A stretch of DNA of 64,000 nt from Emydura subglobosa (taxonomy: Eukaryota; Chordata; Testudines; Chelidae), in NCBI GenBank assembly GCA_007922225.1, contig ML679959.1, forward strand, positions 29,182,540-29,246,539. Direction: 5' to 3'. Within the stretch, counting starts at the first letter, position 1. Each line of letters opens with the position of its first letter. The position numbers were made by a program, and so were the translations under genes. The notes under the pieces were generated by a model. That model had not been told where the DNA came from. It ran no database searches and was given only the letters and a program-made list of their open reading frames with translations. This document shows positions 24,160 to 34,830 of the stretch, in pieces.

Positions 24160-24300
24160 AGACACACACTGTCATGCCTTAGGACAGAAGCCAACCACGA
24201 ACTGACAAGGCATAGGAAGAAACTTCCCCTCTGTGTTATTCCAACAGTCTGTTATGGGGATTCCTGCACCTACCTCTGAAACAGTGTTTCATTTTCATCC
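24160..24300 (+). mobile_element. CR1/L3-like LINE 3' tail
   Basis: TGCCTTAGGACAGAAGCCAA, AGGAAGAAACTTCCCCTCTG, TATTCCAACAGTCTG and TTCCTGCACCTACCTCTGAA form the 3' tail order of the L3-like CR1 lineage on the plus strand. The fragment has no coding part. Confidence 0.65.
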
Positions 24301-25562
24301 ATAGCAGGACTGCCCACCTTCCCTGCAGGAAGAACCACCCCCTTACAGAGCAATTCAGGAAGACCAGGGTGGTCCTGACTCTCCCAACACCTGTTCACCA
24401 CCCCCTGAGGTTGGAAACCCCGGACGCTAGCTAGTCTCAAAGACAGGATGCAGGGCTAGCCGGATCTCTTGGTCTGAGCTGGCATAGCGCTGACGGTTAC
24501 TACGTCTAATTGTATATTTAAATGAGTTTAGTTATGCTGCCTGGTCCTGGCTGGTTTCAATAAAGCCAGCAACTGGTATTTTTGCTCATGTTCCTATAGA
24601 ATCCGAGCTGTCTTCTGGCCTGCTGTACGCTCTGGCTGGCTACGCATTCGAATTCAGTTGCTTTCATTCCCTGTCCTTCTCTGACAATGCTGTTAACAAA
24701 ATGGGACGTGCGGCAAAGCTGTGACATTATTGATTTGTCCGCACTGGACGCTGGGCACGTTACAACCTTCTGGGAAATGTCCTTTGGGATTCCAGGAATC
24801 TAGAAGAGAATGAAAATGGAATTCTAGAGGAAAGGTTTCTGGGTTCCTTTTTATTTCTGAATCCTCCGGCTGCCTCCTTCAGAACTGCAAACATACAGCT
24901 TGGCCTGAGACCCACCCTCAAACCCACCTGTGTAGCCCAGGCACACGCAGGGAGTCTGGAGTTAGCAGTGGGTCTGCAAAGGAATGAAGGCCACAGGATA
25001 AGGAGAGCAATAATGTTGTCCAAAATCCTAGCAGCCAAGTTGTCCCCATGACATTTCAAAGGCGAAAACAAATCAGGCCATTGAAACTCGCCGCACATGC
25101 ATTAAAATCCCAGCGCGAGAAGGTAATTGACGAGCGCAAAGTGCATGACATCGCTGCAAAGCTGAGGAGTGAAATAACAAGTGATGGAAATATCAGGCGT
25201 CAGCCTATGTGTTAGCAACACATTCGGAGCAATAAATACCAATTACTGAGCCACAAATGGTAAGTCAGCCTTGCATTTCAGGGCCGAACCATAGCTCCTG
25301 CTGCCACTTCCTCAGATGTAAAGTCACAGCCCGAGTCCCTGGAATAATAATGCTGGCACCAGCTCGGTTTAGCAACAGAACATCGAATGTGGCTGGTACA
25401 CATTTTCCCTGGGGCAGGAAATGCACACACATCAACGGCCTTTCCGAGGTACTTCCTGAGACAGGCCCCATGCCATTTAGGGGTAGTCTGCGAATGTGCC
25501 ACGCACAGATCCAACCAGCACCCTATCATCACCCTTCAAAAGTCACTTGTCTTCCCTAGCCT
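24301..25562. other. Unique DNA, no gene seen
   Basis: Open frames at 24760-25098 (minus) and 25257-25559 (both strands) have no exon borders or recognizable product. They are taken as chance. Confidence 0.45.
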
Positions 25563-25690
25563 GTAAGGTCTTTGAGGCAAAGGCCAGCTCTTGAGTGTGT
25601 TTGTACAGCACCTAGCACTCTGGGGTCCTTGTCTTGTTTGGGGCCGCCTGGGCACCACCACCGCACATATAATACAGAAATAATTGGAAT
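25563..25690 (+). repeat. SINE-like tail, second copy
   Basis: GTAAGGTCTTTGAGGCAAAG, TGTTTGTACAGCACCTAGCA, GGGGTCCTTGTCTTG and an AATACAGAAATAATTG tail. The word order is the same as at 5236-5392, which supports one dispersed family. Confidence 0.55.
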
Positions 25691-26021
25691 TCGGGTGACC
25701 ATGAATATAAAGGAAAGCAAAAAAAAATGTTCCTCGACCCCAGGAATAAATTAGAGAGCAATCCAAAGGGTAGGGTTTGGATTCGACGTTTCCAAAAGTT
25801 TGGATCCAGAAGGTCGGTTCAGTCCCGTCCCACCCTCCAACATTATGTGCATTATCTACAGAAACAACGAAGATGGAGTCAGCGGAAACTGCTGCAGCCT
25901 CGGTTTCAGCTGCAGAGCAGCCTTGCTGTGTATGTACATGTCTGTTTGAACAGGTCCCCCTTTAACAAACGGTCAGCAGATCAGGTGTCTCTCAGCCACT
26001 GGTTTTAAAACTTTTGCTACC
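25691..26021. other. Unique DNA
   Basis: Contains TTTGGATCCAGAAGGTCGG, akin to the words at 13.3-13.7 kb. No gene is supported. Confidence 0.4.
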
Positions 26022-26208
26022 CAGATCCATGGCGTAGCTGTGGGTGGGTCATGGCCCACCCACCCTGAAAGCAGGCCCACCCCATCAGATTTTAAGCAAT
26101 TCATCCCACATTTTTATCAGCCTCTTTTTCGCTGGTGACACAAGGTTTGTGCCCATCCATGTCAACCACAGGCCCTGCCAAAAAATCAGTTCTGGCTACG
26201 CCTCTGAC
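26022..26208. mobile_element. Probable short TIR element (MITE)
   Basis: The left part carries CCATGGCGTAGCT and the right end GGCTACGCCTCTG, sharing an inverted GGCGTAGC core. ACCCAGA occurs on both sides (26019-26025 region and just after the right end), possibly as target duplication. The interior includes the palindromic GGTGGGTCATGGCCCACC. It is non-coding. Confidence 0.5.
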
Positions 26209-26904
26209 CCAGACCCTTTCCAGTTCCTTCGTGGAGGCGGTTTAGTGCAACGCCAAGACGGTGTCTGTGTTTTTGTAGCATTTTTATTCTAGTGCTTAGC
26301 TCCTGGGACCTCCCTGCGACTGCCATTGCTAACAAAGGGGGAAAATCCCACTCCCCTGCGTTCCCTCACACCACCCTGATGCAACGCCCAGCTTCGCACT
26401 GTCACGGCTTGCATTGTTAAGGAAAGAGAAGACCCCAGGCCTTGCTGGCTTTTCTTCCCATCAGCTCCGGTCTCTTTTTATGCCACCTTTGACAATCCAA
26501 GTGGGCAAAGGTGGGCTCCCCGTTTGACATGGCCATGGCCGGGGCGAGCACCCAGACTGCTAACTGGAACCCAATGGGAGTTGACTTTGTGACACAGCTG
26601 CACCCGCCGATTCCAAGTGCTGACAAGCAGATCACGCTCTGCCTCTCTGCTTTTTTCAGGCATGGAGCACCCGCTGCTTGGCCTCTGAGTGGTCCTTACC
26701 TTGGCTCTCCTTCCACATCTTTTTAGTGAAGTGCAGTTAGAGCATGAGCTGAAAACCCTCAATAGCAACCTGCCGTGCTACCCCCTTTCAGCTCTCCCTA
26801 AAACCTGCTGTGCCACAGGTTTGGACCCTACAGAGATGCAGAACTGTCCTGCAGATTCCCCCTGGCAGCCAGACCAGGAGAGCCCTATTATCTCTGTAAG
26901 TCCC
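26209..26904. other. Unique DNA, no gene seen
   Basis: Open frames between 26417 and 26768 occur on both strands over the same bases. No splice-flanked exon is recognizable. Confidence 0.45.
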
Positions 26905-27085
26905 ATAGACTTTCAAATCAGAAGAGACCATTGTGATCTCTAGTCTGACCTCCTGCACAACGCAGCCAGAGAACCTCACCCACCCACTCCTGTAACAGAC
27001 CCCTGACCGACAACTGAGTTATTGAAGTCCTCAGATCATGGTTTAAAGACTTCAAGGTAGAGAAGTCCTGTGCCCTGAAGCTCTA
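26905..27085 (-). mobile_element. CR1/L3-like LINE 3' region fragment
   Basis: GAGACCATTGTGATCTCTAG, CTGACCTCCTGCACAACGCA, CACCCACTCCTGTAACAG and GGTTTAAAGACTTCAAGG are in the order of the minus-oriented L3-like CR1 3' region. The same element type is seen in longer form at 58.5-59.0 kb. Confidence 0.75.
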
Positions 27086-27089
27086 GCGC

Positions 27090-27310
27090 ATAAGGAACTC
27101 TCTGCTCCCGTCCGTTGGTGAATAGCAGGAAGAACGGCCACGGAACTGCTTCATCTGCATAACTCCAGAACTACCAAATTTATCCAGAACTCCAAATGGA
27201 CAGATGCTCCAAAGAGAAGTGGTTCTCTGTCCCCCTCTATTGGTGAATGGGGAGTATGGCTACAGAGAGAGCTTAATTTGCATATGCTTTCTACCCAGAA
27301 TTCCTCCAGT
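27090..27310. repeat. Imperfect tandem duplication, unit about 125 bp
   Basis: Two segments align. GAACTCTCTGCTCCCGTCCG + TTGGTGAATAGCAGGAAGAA + CGGCCACGGAAC (from about 27094) matches TTCTCTGTCCCCCTCTA + TTGGTGAATGGGGAGTATGG + CTACAGAGAGAGC (from about 27222). The anchor TTGGTGAAT is at 27115 and 27240, so the period is 125 bp. Both units are followed by CATCTGCATAACT / AATTTGCATATGC. Diverged, non-coding. Confidence 0.5.
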
Positions 27311-28064
27311 GATACTTTGGGAGTCACCACCACCAAACATGACTCAGAACTGGTTGGGTAGTTGGAACTAAACTATGGAAGAAAGAAGGAAAAGGGAATC
27401 TTACCTAGAAGTTGGGAGTGTATCCCCACCAGAAAGGACTTTGCTACTGGTTCTTCTCTTCCGAGGAGGCTGTGCTATTGAGATGATCCTCATGAAAGAC
27501 AGCTCCATGAGGAGTGCCATGAAGAGAAGGTTCTTAGCTTGAAGCTACCGAAGGCAGCAACAGAGCTGAATGAATGGGGTGAGTACCTCCTGCACATCCA
27601 TTGAATAAAGCTGAAATCACTAAAGTTGGGTGAGGTGGAGCCTCCAGACAGGACCAAGCAGCATTCCAGAATATCCCAGCACCCAATGAGACACCAAACC
27701 GTGAGTGGGTTTTAGCGTGTGGGAAGTGGAAAGGGGGAAGTAAGATGGAAAATGGACATTTGTCTATTGAACATTCGCACCAGTGGGCAGGGAACCATAT
27801 GTATGGATTACCGGCACAGCTACAGTGGGGGTGGGTTTTACTTATCGTTCATATGGATTGATAGTTGTGGTACTTTCCCAAGCTAAAAGCAAACACATAC
27901 ATTAAATCATTCCAGTAGCACTTTTAACATGGATGATAAAAATACCAATCTTTCCGGCAGTCAGGAACGTTTCTGATCAATGTTTTCCTTCACGAGCTGG
28001 AAACAGGACCTAGTGATGGTGGAAAAGGGCCGTGTTAGCAGGACTCCCAGGTTATTTTTCCAGA
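27311..28064. other. Unique DNA, no gene seen
   Basis: No supported gene, RNA or clear repeat. Confidence 0.5.
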
Positions 28065-28200
28065 TCTGTCACTGATTTTCTGCACATTCTCTGGGCAAGT
28101 CACTTAACTTTGGTCTGCCTCACCCCACCTGATCAGTAAAATGATGGTAATAATACTTACCTAGCTCACAGGCATGCTGGGACATCCATGGGGCTCCACC
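28065..28200 (+). repeat. MIR-type SINE, forward orientation
   Basis: TCTCTGGGCAAGTCACTTAA, then GCCTCACCCC, ATCAGTAAAATGATGGTAAT and AATACTTACCTAGCTCACAG. This is the forward MIR core in full order, with no coding function. Confidence 0.8.
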
Positions 28201-28929
28201 CAACCAACGGTATGCTGTCTTGGGAATACTTTGGCTTCAAATCCAGGTGGAGATTGCCTAATAAAGTTCCTAATGAGTTGATCTCAGGAGGAGAGGACAC
28301 GACCCAGAATGTTTTATAAAAACAGAAGTCTTAAAGTATGTTTTTATGCTCCTCTGCAAGATGGAGCATTTAAACTGTCTCACTTTTTTCTATAGCTTCT
28401 TTTGCTTGGCTGGCCTCCGTAAAATCTGTGAAACAAACAAGAAATGTGGATGATTAGAAAACCCAGAAATAATCTCGATAACACTCAGGAAAAAGGAGTT
28501 ACATGAAAGATCAGAATAGAAGACTGTCTCTCTTATCATCCACTTCCTTTCCATTCTTTATAGCAGTCGACTCGGCGAATGCATAGTTATATACCCCAAT
28601 CAAAATCTTTACTGATAGAGATGACAAGGTTCATCCGTCTATTGCTCCTCACAGTCTACCTGTCAGCAGTTCGCAATACCTCAGTCTCTCTTTTCTTTGC
28701 CTGTGGCAAAGTCTCCTGAGGACTGAAATGCTTTTGTTTAACGGAAGCCACTGGGGCTTGATGCGGGGGTATGTGGGTGAAGTTCTCTCGCCTGTGCTAG
28801 GCAGGAGCCAGACCAGTAGATCTAACGGTGCCTTCTGACCTTAGACGTGGTGCATCTGAATTCATGTCATGTTGCCAACGGGCTGCAGGATATTCAGCTC
28901 TCTCTGTCTTAACCGTGGTGTGGGAGAGG
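28201..28929. other. Unique DNA, no gene seen
   Basis: No feature supported. Confidence 0.5.
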
Positions 28930-30050
28930 TGTGGTGTGTTCCTGGGGGTGCCCAGGGCTGGGAGGCACCCTGTTGCCATGTGCCCTTAGCGTGAGGGAGC
29001 CTGGTTTGTGTCTGACACCCCAGTCACAAAAAGCACCCCTCTCCGCCTCCACAGGCGGCATTGTTCCTCTGCAGGTTAGTCAGAGGCACACGCCAACCCC
29101 CGAGGCCTCTGAGCGTCCCTCTGCAGTGTCCAGCCCCTGATGCACAGGGCGCTCACAGAATTACCCGACCCGCTGTTCCCAAAGGGACCCTGCACCCCAA
29201 CTCACTTCGATCCCAGCGCCGCTTGACACACGGCACGCAGGCTTGTTTATAAAGCAAGCATGAATGGAGATTCCTGTGAGAGGACAGAAATGTTGGCCAC
29301 CAAGGGTTCCATATACCACAAAACCAGAACACCAGGCTAGCGCCTAAACTTATCCAGCGAGCTGCCCTCTGGTCTAACAAGGTGCTGCTTACTCCAGAGT
29401 CCTTCTCACCGTGCTTTTCAGCTGAGGTCCTCCCTTCAAAAGGTCAAGCCCACTGGCTGCTTGTCTCCCCAGGCGAAGGATGCTCAGGCATCTCTCCACA
29501 CCCCTAGAATATCAGACCAGTCCTTTGTTCTTCACCTGCAGACAGAGATCACCCTCCCCACCGTTCACTTCTGCCTTGTAAGGTCTTCTCCTGAAGGCCG
29601 TCAGCATTTCATTTGCATTTGAAGCAGTATGCAGAGAGACTTCCATGGTAAGACACAGGATACACAATGCTCAGCCAAAGAGAGAAGGGTCTCCTGCCTG
29701 TCTGGTGGAACCTGCCTACAAGCATGGACCTCTGGGTGACCTACCTTTAACTAGGAGCCCCGAGGATCAGAATTTCCAGTACATATGCATGTCTCCTCCC
29801 CTATTAACCGCACATGCATTTCTCAAAGATTATGGTGAACAACGTGACACAGGACTTCAGGATAGACCTTGTATGGCCCTCTTTGGGGAACGAGTATGTA
29901 AATACCAGACCCAGGGGATCTCTGTATCCCTTACGTGCCCTTGTGCCTTCTGCCGGTTGGCATCAGGCGGTCTTTGGGTCACAGGTGGCTTCCCAACGTG
30001 GTGTTCTGCCCTGTCAAAATGCCTCGCTGGCTGGCTAGTGAGAATCATTG
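28930..30050. mobile_element. LTR-like dispersed block, copy B
   Basis: It starts TGTGGTGTGTTCCTGGGGG and follows copy A (18600-19690) in the same order and orientation: CCCAGGGCTGGGAGGC, GAGGGAGCC, ACGCCAACCCCCGAGGCC, CTGCAGTGTCCAGCCCCTG, CTTGACACAC, CTCCAGAGTCCTTCTCAC, TTCCAGTACATA and GACCCAGGGGATCTCTGTA. Copy B has an extra cytosine-rich piece near 29015-29065. It crosses open frames on both strands (for example 29645-30124), which are therefore not called as genes. It is probably a solo LTR. The class is inferred, not shown. Confidence 0.5.
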
Positions 30051-30234
30051 TTTGTGTAGACGGAGCCCAGTGTCCAGGAGTAGCCAAGCCCTTGGCAGAC
30101 TCTCGTCCTTACCCTGCAACTTAAACCGCGGGTCAGGAGCAGCGTGAGGAGAGTGTGTATGGGTAGGAGGGATGGCCTGGCGACTAGAGGCTCTCCGTGT
30201 AATCTCGACTTCCAGAGGCTCCGAGCACAGGCAA
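30051..30234. other. Unique DNA
   Basis: Short spacer, nothing supported. Confidence 0.5.
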
Positions 30235-30350
30235 TGTAACCTTTTTCTTAAGCTCTCTGAGCCTCATTTCATCACCTCCACAATGCGAACAATCATACTT
30301 GCCTACTCCACTGGGATTTCATGAGCATTGCTGTAATTCCCTGTGAGAGC
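30235..30350 (+). repeat. MIR-type SINE fragment, forward orientation
   Basis: AATGTAACCTTTTTCTTAAG, TCTCTGAGCCTCATTTCATC, ATGCGAACAATCATACTTGC and TTTCATGAGCATTG follow the forward MIR core, diverged. Confidence 0.55.
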
Positions 30351-30564
30351 CCGCCGGGAAAGGGGCGAGGCGTGTGTCTGCTGAGTGTTATCTCAGTCCC
30401 CTTGTCAGTCGCCCTCTCCCAGCCGTAATCAACGATGCCGTGGGACTCAGCACGGCCAGTTTGCCTCTGCAACTCATGCCTGATGCTGAAGCAACCCAGG
30501 CTGCCCAGCTGAGTGCTTTCTACTAAAGCAGAGTGCTTCAGAAAGCCCCACACTTAATGGCTGT
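30351..30564. other. Unique DNA
   Basis: Nothing supported. Confidence 0.5.
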
Positions 30565-30822
30565 GTGTGGGACTGGAGCGAAAAGCAAAAACCTTAAGAG
30601 AATTGTGTCGAAACGTCCATTTTCCTACTGAAAAAGGCAAGTTTTCAGTGTGGGTTTCATTCTCTCTCTCTCTCAGTGACCAGAGGGTCCCTTCTGGACG
30701 TTCCTATAGAAAACTTCATGGAAATCGACACATTTCCACAAAACCTTTTGGCTTCAGTCGAGCAGCATGTTTTGACAGGAAACCATTTTGTCCAAAATGT
30801 TCCCACCGGCTCTAGCCAGGAA
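30565..30822. repeat. A/T-rich GAAA/TTTTC dispersed repeat
   Basis: GCGAAAAGCAAAAACC, GAAACGTCCATTTTCC, AAAACTTCATGGAAATCG and CAAAATGTTCCCACCGGCTC match the word set at 14.3 kb, with the end word ACCGGCTCTA corresponding to ACCAGTTCTA. It includes a TCTCTCTCTCTC run (30661-30674). The short open frames here are by-products. Confidence 0.5.
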
Positions 30823-31214
30823 ATTAGTGTTTTCAAATGTATTTATGTCTATTATTTATTACTGAAAGCCTAAATGCTGCCTCGAGAAACTGATGGGGAC
30901 AGCAGAGAAGTGCTGGTGTAGCCTATAGGACTGTCAAGCCAGCAATGAGATCCATGCAGAACAAGGTGTCAGAAGGAAGGAAAAAGGCAGTGTCTGAAGA
31001 ATCCAACATGGTAGAGAGCACACGCAGTGTGAAATTCATCCCTGTGCAGGGAGTCACCACGTGATTGATTTCAACGCTTACATGACACATAAGTGCTGCC
31101 TTGGCCATGTGAATTTAACCTCATATGGAGCAGCCGTTGGTTCCCTACATATTTCTCACATAGCACAACTTTGGGGACCCAATCTCCAGGTAAAAGCCAG
31201 ATATGCAGCATGCG
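30823..31214. other. Unique DNA
   Basis: Nothing supported. Confidence 0.5.
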
Positions 31215-31325
31215 GTGCAGTGGTATCCATATCAGTCTTAGGAAATTAGAGAGACAAAGAGGATGGGGTAATATCTTTTATTAGCCCATCTTCTGTTGGT
31301 GAGAGAGACAAGCTCGTAAATTAAT
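31215..31325 (-). repeat. SINE-like repeat, reverse orientation
   Basis: GGGGTAATATCTTTTATTAG, then CATCTTCTGTTGGTGAGAGA and GACAAGCTCG. Read in reverse it ends in AATAAAAGATATTACC. It appears related to the unit at 32088-32200, which has the same layout: a hairpin, then GAAAGCTT-like words, then an AATAAA-type stretch. Such units are dispersed through sauropsid DNA. I do not assign a named family. Confidence 0.5.
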
Positions 31326-32087
31326 AAATATTACCAGTAAAAAATATTACCTCCCTTCCCCGTCTCTCAGATGTGCAGCATGTAAATCAGCACAGAATAC
31401 AAACTAAGCTGCTCATGAAGGATTCCTAGTTGCACATTTTTTTTATTAGTGAACGTACTGGAGTCATTTTCTTATTAAGATTGTTTTGTGCTGCTCCCTG
31501 AGTTTTTGGCTTTTGCATTTTAGTTTACATTTTTGGCTAGAGAATGAGAGAGAGATTTATTGATTTTTTCCCCCCTCAGCTCCAAATTGGCTTTGGCTTT
31601 TATAGATAGAGAGTTTGTAACTAGAATTTTAATTCTGATTGATGGGTGACGTTATTCTGCTGCAGTTTCTTCCGCTATGAGTCTATTGGCTTTGACTCCA
31701 CAGGGGCCCAATCCTGACAGGGGCTGAAACAAGGGGAAATAAAGGCATTTAGGCTTAGAGCCACAAAGAGACTTTGCCTAAATCCAGATTGAGGTGCTCC
31801 TGCAATCCATGAAACCTGCTCAGCCGCCACCTGGCCCTGTAGACGCCTCAACTCACTCAGTGCCTCAACTTTTCACTGTGAAAGTTCCCTAGTCTAGTGC
31901 CTGACTTTCTACCTCTGGGTATGTGCACCCCAATGCCTCAGTGCGGTCCTGCAAGCAGGGGAAAATACTCGTTGCCAGGCCTGCTTTCCTTTCTGGATCC
32001 AGGCCTTAGCACCTTCTGGAAGGGGATTAGCAGCTTGCAGCATCGGCCCGTTCCTTAAACTTGGATGTATATATATACCTGCCATTT
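31326..32087. other. Unique AT-rich DNA
   Basis: No gene or clear repeat recognized. Confidence 0.5.
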
Positions 32088-32200
32088 GATTTCTATTTCT
32101 TGCATCTGATGAAGTGGGTTACAGCCCACGAAAGCTTATGCCTGCAAACATTAAATTTGTTAGTCGTTAAAGTGCTACAGGACTCTCGGGTTTTTTTAAT
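32088..32200 (+). repeat. SINE-like repeat with hairpin
   Basis: GCATCTGATGAAGTGGG is followed by a hairpin (GTGGG-TTACAG-CCCAC), CGAAAGCTTATGCC, TTAAATTTGTTAGTC, AAAGTGCTACAGGACTC and a T-run. This order, with a short pyrimidine tail, is that of a small retroposon. It has no coding content. Confidence 0.55.
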
Positions 32201-34234
32201 CTCAGCAATGAAATTCTCCTATTTGAAAGTAACTGTGACCCCTGGCTGCATTCGCAGATAAAATACGGCAGTCAGATATCTTATCTTACCTCTCTTTTAA
32301 GTAATGCACTGGGTGTCACTCTTTTTGGCCAAGCTTTTCTTATCTGTTTCTTCCAGTGAGTGAAACATCCTTAGAGAAGCCTGAAATAATTTGTTCGTGA
32401 ACAAACTTAGAGGTGCAGCTAAACCCCAACCATTCTGATATGCTGTGCTAGGGACTTGCTCTGACACTGAGGAGGAAATTAATAGCTTGTTCAGGTGCCC
32501 AGGTGGGTAGTTTTCCCAGTATTTATGATTTTGCTGATATATTTTTTATGATGTGACGCACCCACAGCTCTCCAGGGCTGAGAGCCGAATACATTTTATA
32601 CATGAGAAAATAACTATTAAAACCGACAGAGGTTTAGGGAACCCATTCCTGTACAGCCACAGACTCTATGACTGGCTTGTCACTGGTGCGTCTCCCAGCA
32701 CTGCTGCAGTATTGCCCATAAAAGGGCAACTTCTCACTGTCATGCTTATTTCTGGAGCCGCTCTTGTGGCAGAGCTCCTCTCTGCAGACAGAGGTTGCAC
32801 CCGCGTAGTGGAGGCGTGGGCCTGCATTGTTCGTTAGCAGGGACAAGCTAACCGCTGGCAGAGTGCCACATGCAAAGTTGCCCTGCTGTAGCTAAGTTGG
32901 TGCAACATTACACAGTTCGTTTAACCGGCGCTACCTTGTGAGGAGACCAGACCAGAACAATCACCCACACAGGCCCGCTGTGAATCAGGGCACTGATAAA
33001 ACCTGCATTATGCTACAATAAAAGAGGGGCAGATCCAGTGCCCATTGAAATCAGTCGGCGTCCTTCCACTCAGCGCAGTGCGTTTTGGATCAGGCTATCC
33101 TTGCTCTGGGCATTTAATGCCTTTACAGTTAACACAGAACTTGTTAGCTGTGGATCTCAGAGCACTGGGCCAAGGTGGTAGCATGACCAGGCCCAGGGGT
33201 GTTGTCCGCAGTCCAGGCTTTGGAAGGCACCAGACATTAGGGAGCCCAGCTGTGTCCATCAGTCGAGGAGTTCGCCCGAGAGAAGCACAGGGCCTGTCTG
33301 TGTCCAGCAGTGTGTTTATTACTGGCCTGGATGCATTTCGACACAGTGCTGTGGTGTCTCTACTTCAAGTCCCACCCGGAAGTGCATGAAAAAGGAATGG
33401 GGGGAAGGAAGGAATGAACTCACAGACTTGGTGTGTGGCATTTCCTGGCACTGCGGATTCCCAGTCCTGAAAATGGGGAGAATAATATGGCTTGATAGCT
33501 ACCTGGTAGGAGCGTCGGGGAGCTTAGTTCATTCCCCATCTGATCCTGCATTCCCTGCTTATGCAAGCAGTGCTTACTCACATCAGCAGAGCCTTTGATT
33601 AGACAGGGGCTACTCGCAAGAGTCAGGGATGAAGGGCTAGGCCTAATGTCAGCAAAGTGCCATGGGATCCCGAGATGGAAGGTGTTACACAAATACAAAG
33701 TATTACTGAGCTGCCTTATTACTATGAAACGATGACTTTATAGTTCTCTCCCCGGCGCAGAGAGTAGAGCATCGAGAGAGGCACACAGCACGCCAGTCCT
33801 GGGTAACTGGGGCAAAGACCAATAAATCCGTCCAGTTGTTTTATTTGAGTTCTTCTGTCCCTGCAGAGGCAAGACGCTTTGAGATCCATGACAAGCCAAA
33901 GGCTAGCTACTCCTGCACCCCATTAAGGTGACGGCAGAGTTACTCCCAACCAGTTCACTTACCATATAGTACTAGAAGGGATTCCAATGCATTTTAATGT
34001 ACGACTGTGGTCTTATAGCCATATAATTATGAATATAGTTAAAGATAGTGAATGGCTATTCCTTTTTTTTTTCTTGCTGCAATAAACACCTTGAGGCAGA
34101 ATCTTCCTTCGTCTCTTCCTCGGGTGACGCAGAAATATGCTGAGGCATGGAAACTTTCCCTGTTGCAGAAACACTAAAGTTTGGGGATCTCACTGAGTGT
34201 CAAGAAAGGGGGCAAAAGAAACAGGGTTGGACCC
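32201..34234. other. Unique DNA with palindromic-repeat scraps
   Basis: No gene is supported. 33030-33060 (CCAGTGCCCATTGAAATCAG) and 33535-33600 (GCTTATGCAAGCAGTGCTTA) are scraps of palindromic dispersed repeats. Confidence 0.45.
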
Positions 34235-34345
34235 TGATCCTGCAAAAGAGACACACCTGCTTAACTTTTTTAGGTCAATGGGATTATGCACGTGTATAAA
34301 ATTAAGCGCCTACATAAGTGTCTGCAGAATCACGGCCTTCGGCTC
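34235..34345. repeat. Palindromic 'CTTAACTTT…AAGC' dispersed repeat fragment
   Basis: CCTGATCCTGCAAAAGAG, CTGCTTAACTTTTTTAGGTC, AATGGGATTATGCACG and AAATTAAGCGCC are the two halves of a decayed palindrome. The stem words (CTTAACTTT and AATTAAGCGC) parallel the better-preserved hairpin at 48308-48345. Confidence 0.45.
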
Positions 34346-34614
34346 CGGCCTGTAATGCTGTAAAGCCCAAGCTGTGTAATGACTACCCTTCTACCTTTGC
34401 AAACCTGCGTGGTGTTCCCGAGACGCATGTCCTCTCATTCCCAGAGATTTCTCTCCAAAGAGAGGAGCTGGATGAAATGGGGTAGAGGTCCTTCCAGCAG
34501 GAGGCTAAGGCTTTACAGATTTGGTACCTAGGTACAATGGAGAGTTGCACCATTGCAAATATTGAGACAAAGAAATACAATGTGGCGGGGGGCATGCCAA
34601 AGTAGGAAGGAAAA
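34346..34614. other. Unique DNA
   Basis: Nothing supported. Confidence 0.5.
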
Positions 34615-34830
34615 GTGCTTTTATGTTTATGCAGTGGCCTGGGGCTCTGGCGTCTGGGGTCTATACCTCACTCTGCCACAAACTGCCTGTGTGACCTTGG
34701 GCAAGTTGCTTGACCTTTATTTTTGTGCCTCAATTTCTCCATCTTTAAAGGGCGGATAATGATGTTTCTCTGCCTCACAGAGGTGTTATGAGATTAATTT
34801 CACTGCTCTTTGTGGAGAGCTCGGATCCCA
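34615..34830 (+). repeat. MIR-type SINE, nearly full length
   Basis: TCTGCCACAAACTGCCTGTG, GTGACCTTGGGCAAGTTGCT, GTGCCTCAATTTCTCCATC, GGCGGATAATGATG and CTCACAGAGGTGTTATGAG. The core and flanks are in forward MIR order over about 200 bp. It is the best MIR in the window. Confidence 0.9.

Noticed and set aside
19100..28930. Full-length provirus between LTR-like copies A and B
   Set aside because: The sequence between them contains MIR, CR1, MITE and unique DNA, with no gag, protease, RT or integrase motifs.
29645..30124. Plus-strand 159-codon frame
   Set aside because: It lies within LTR-like copy B, and the homologous copy A does not keep the frame.
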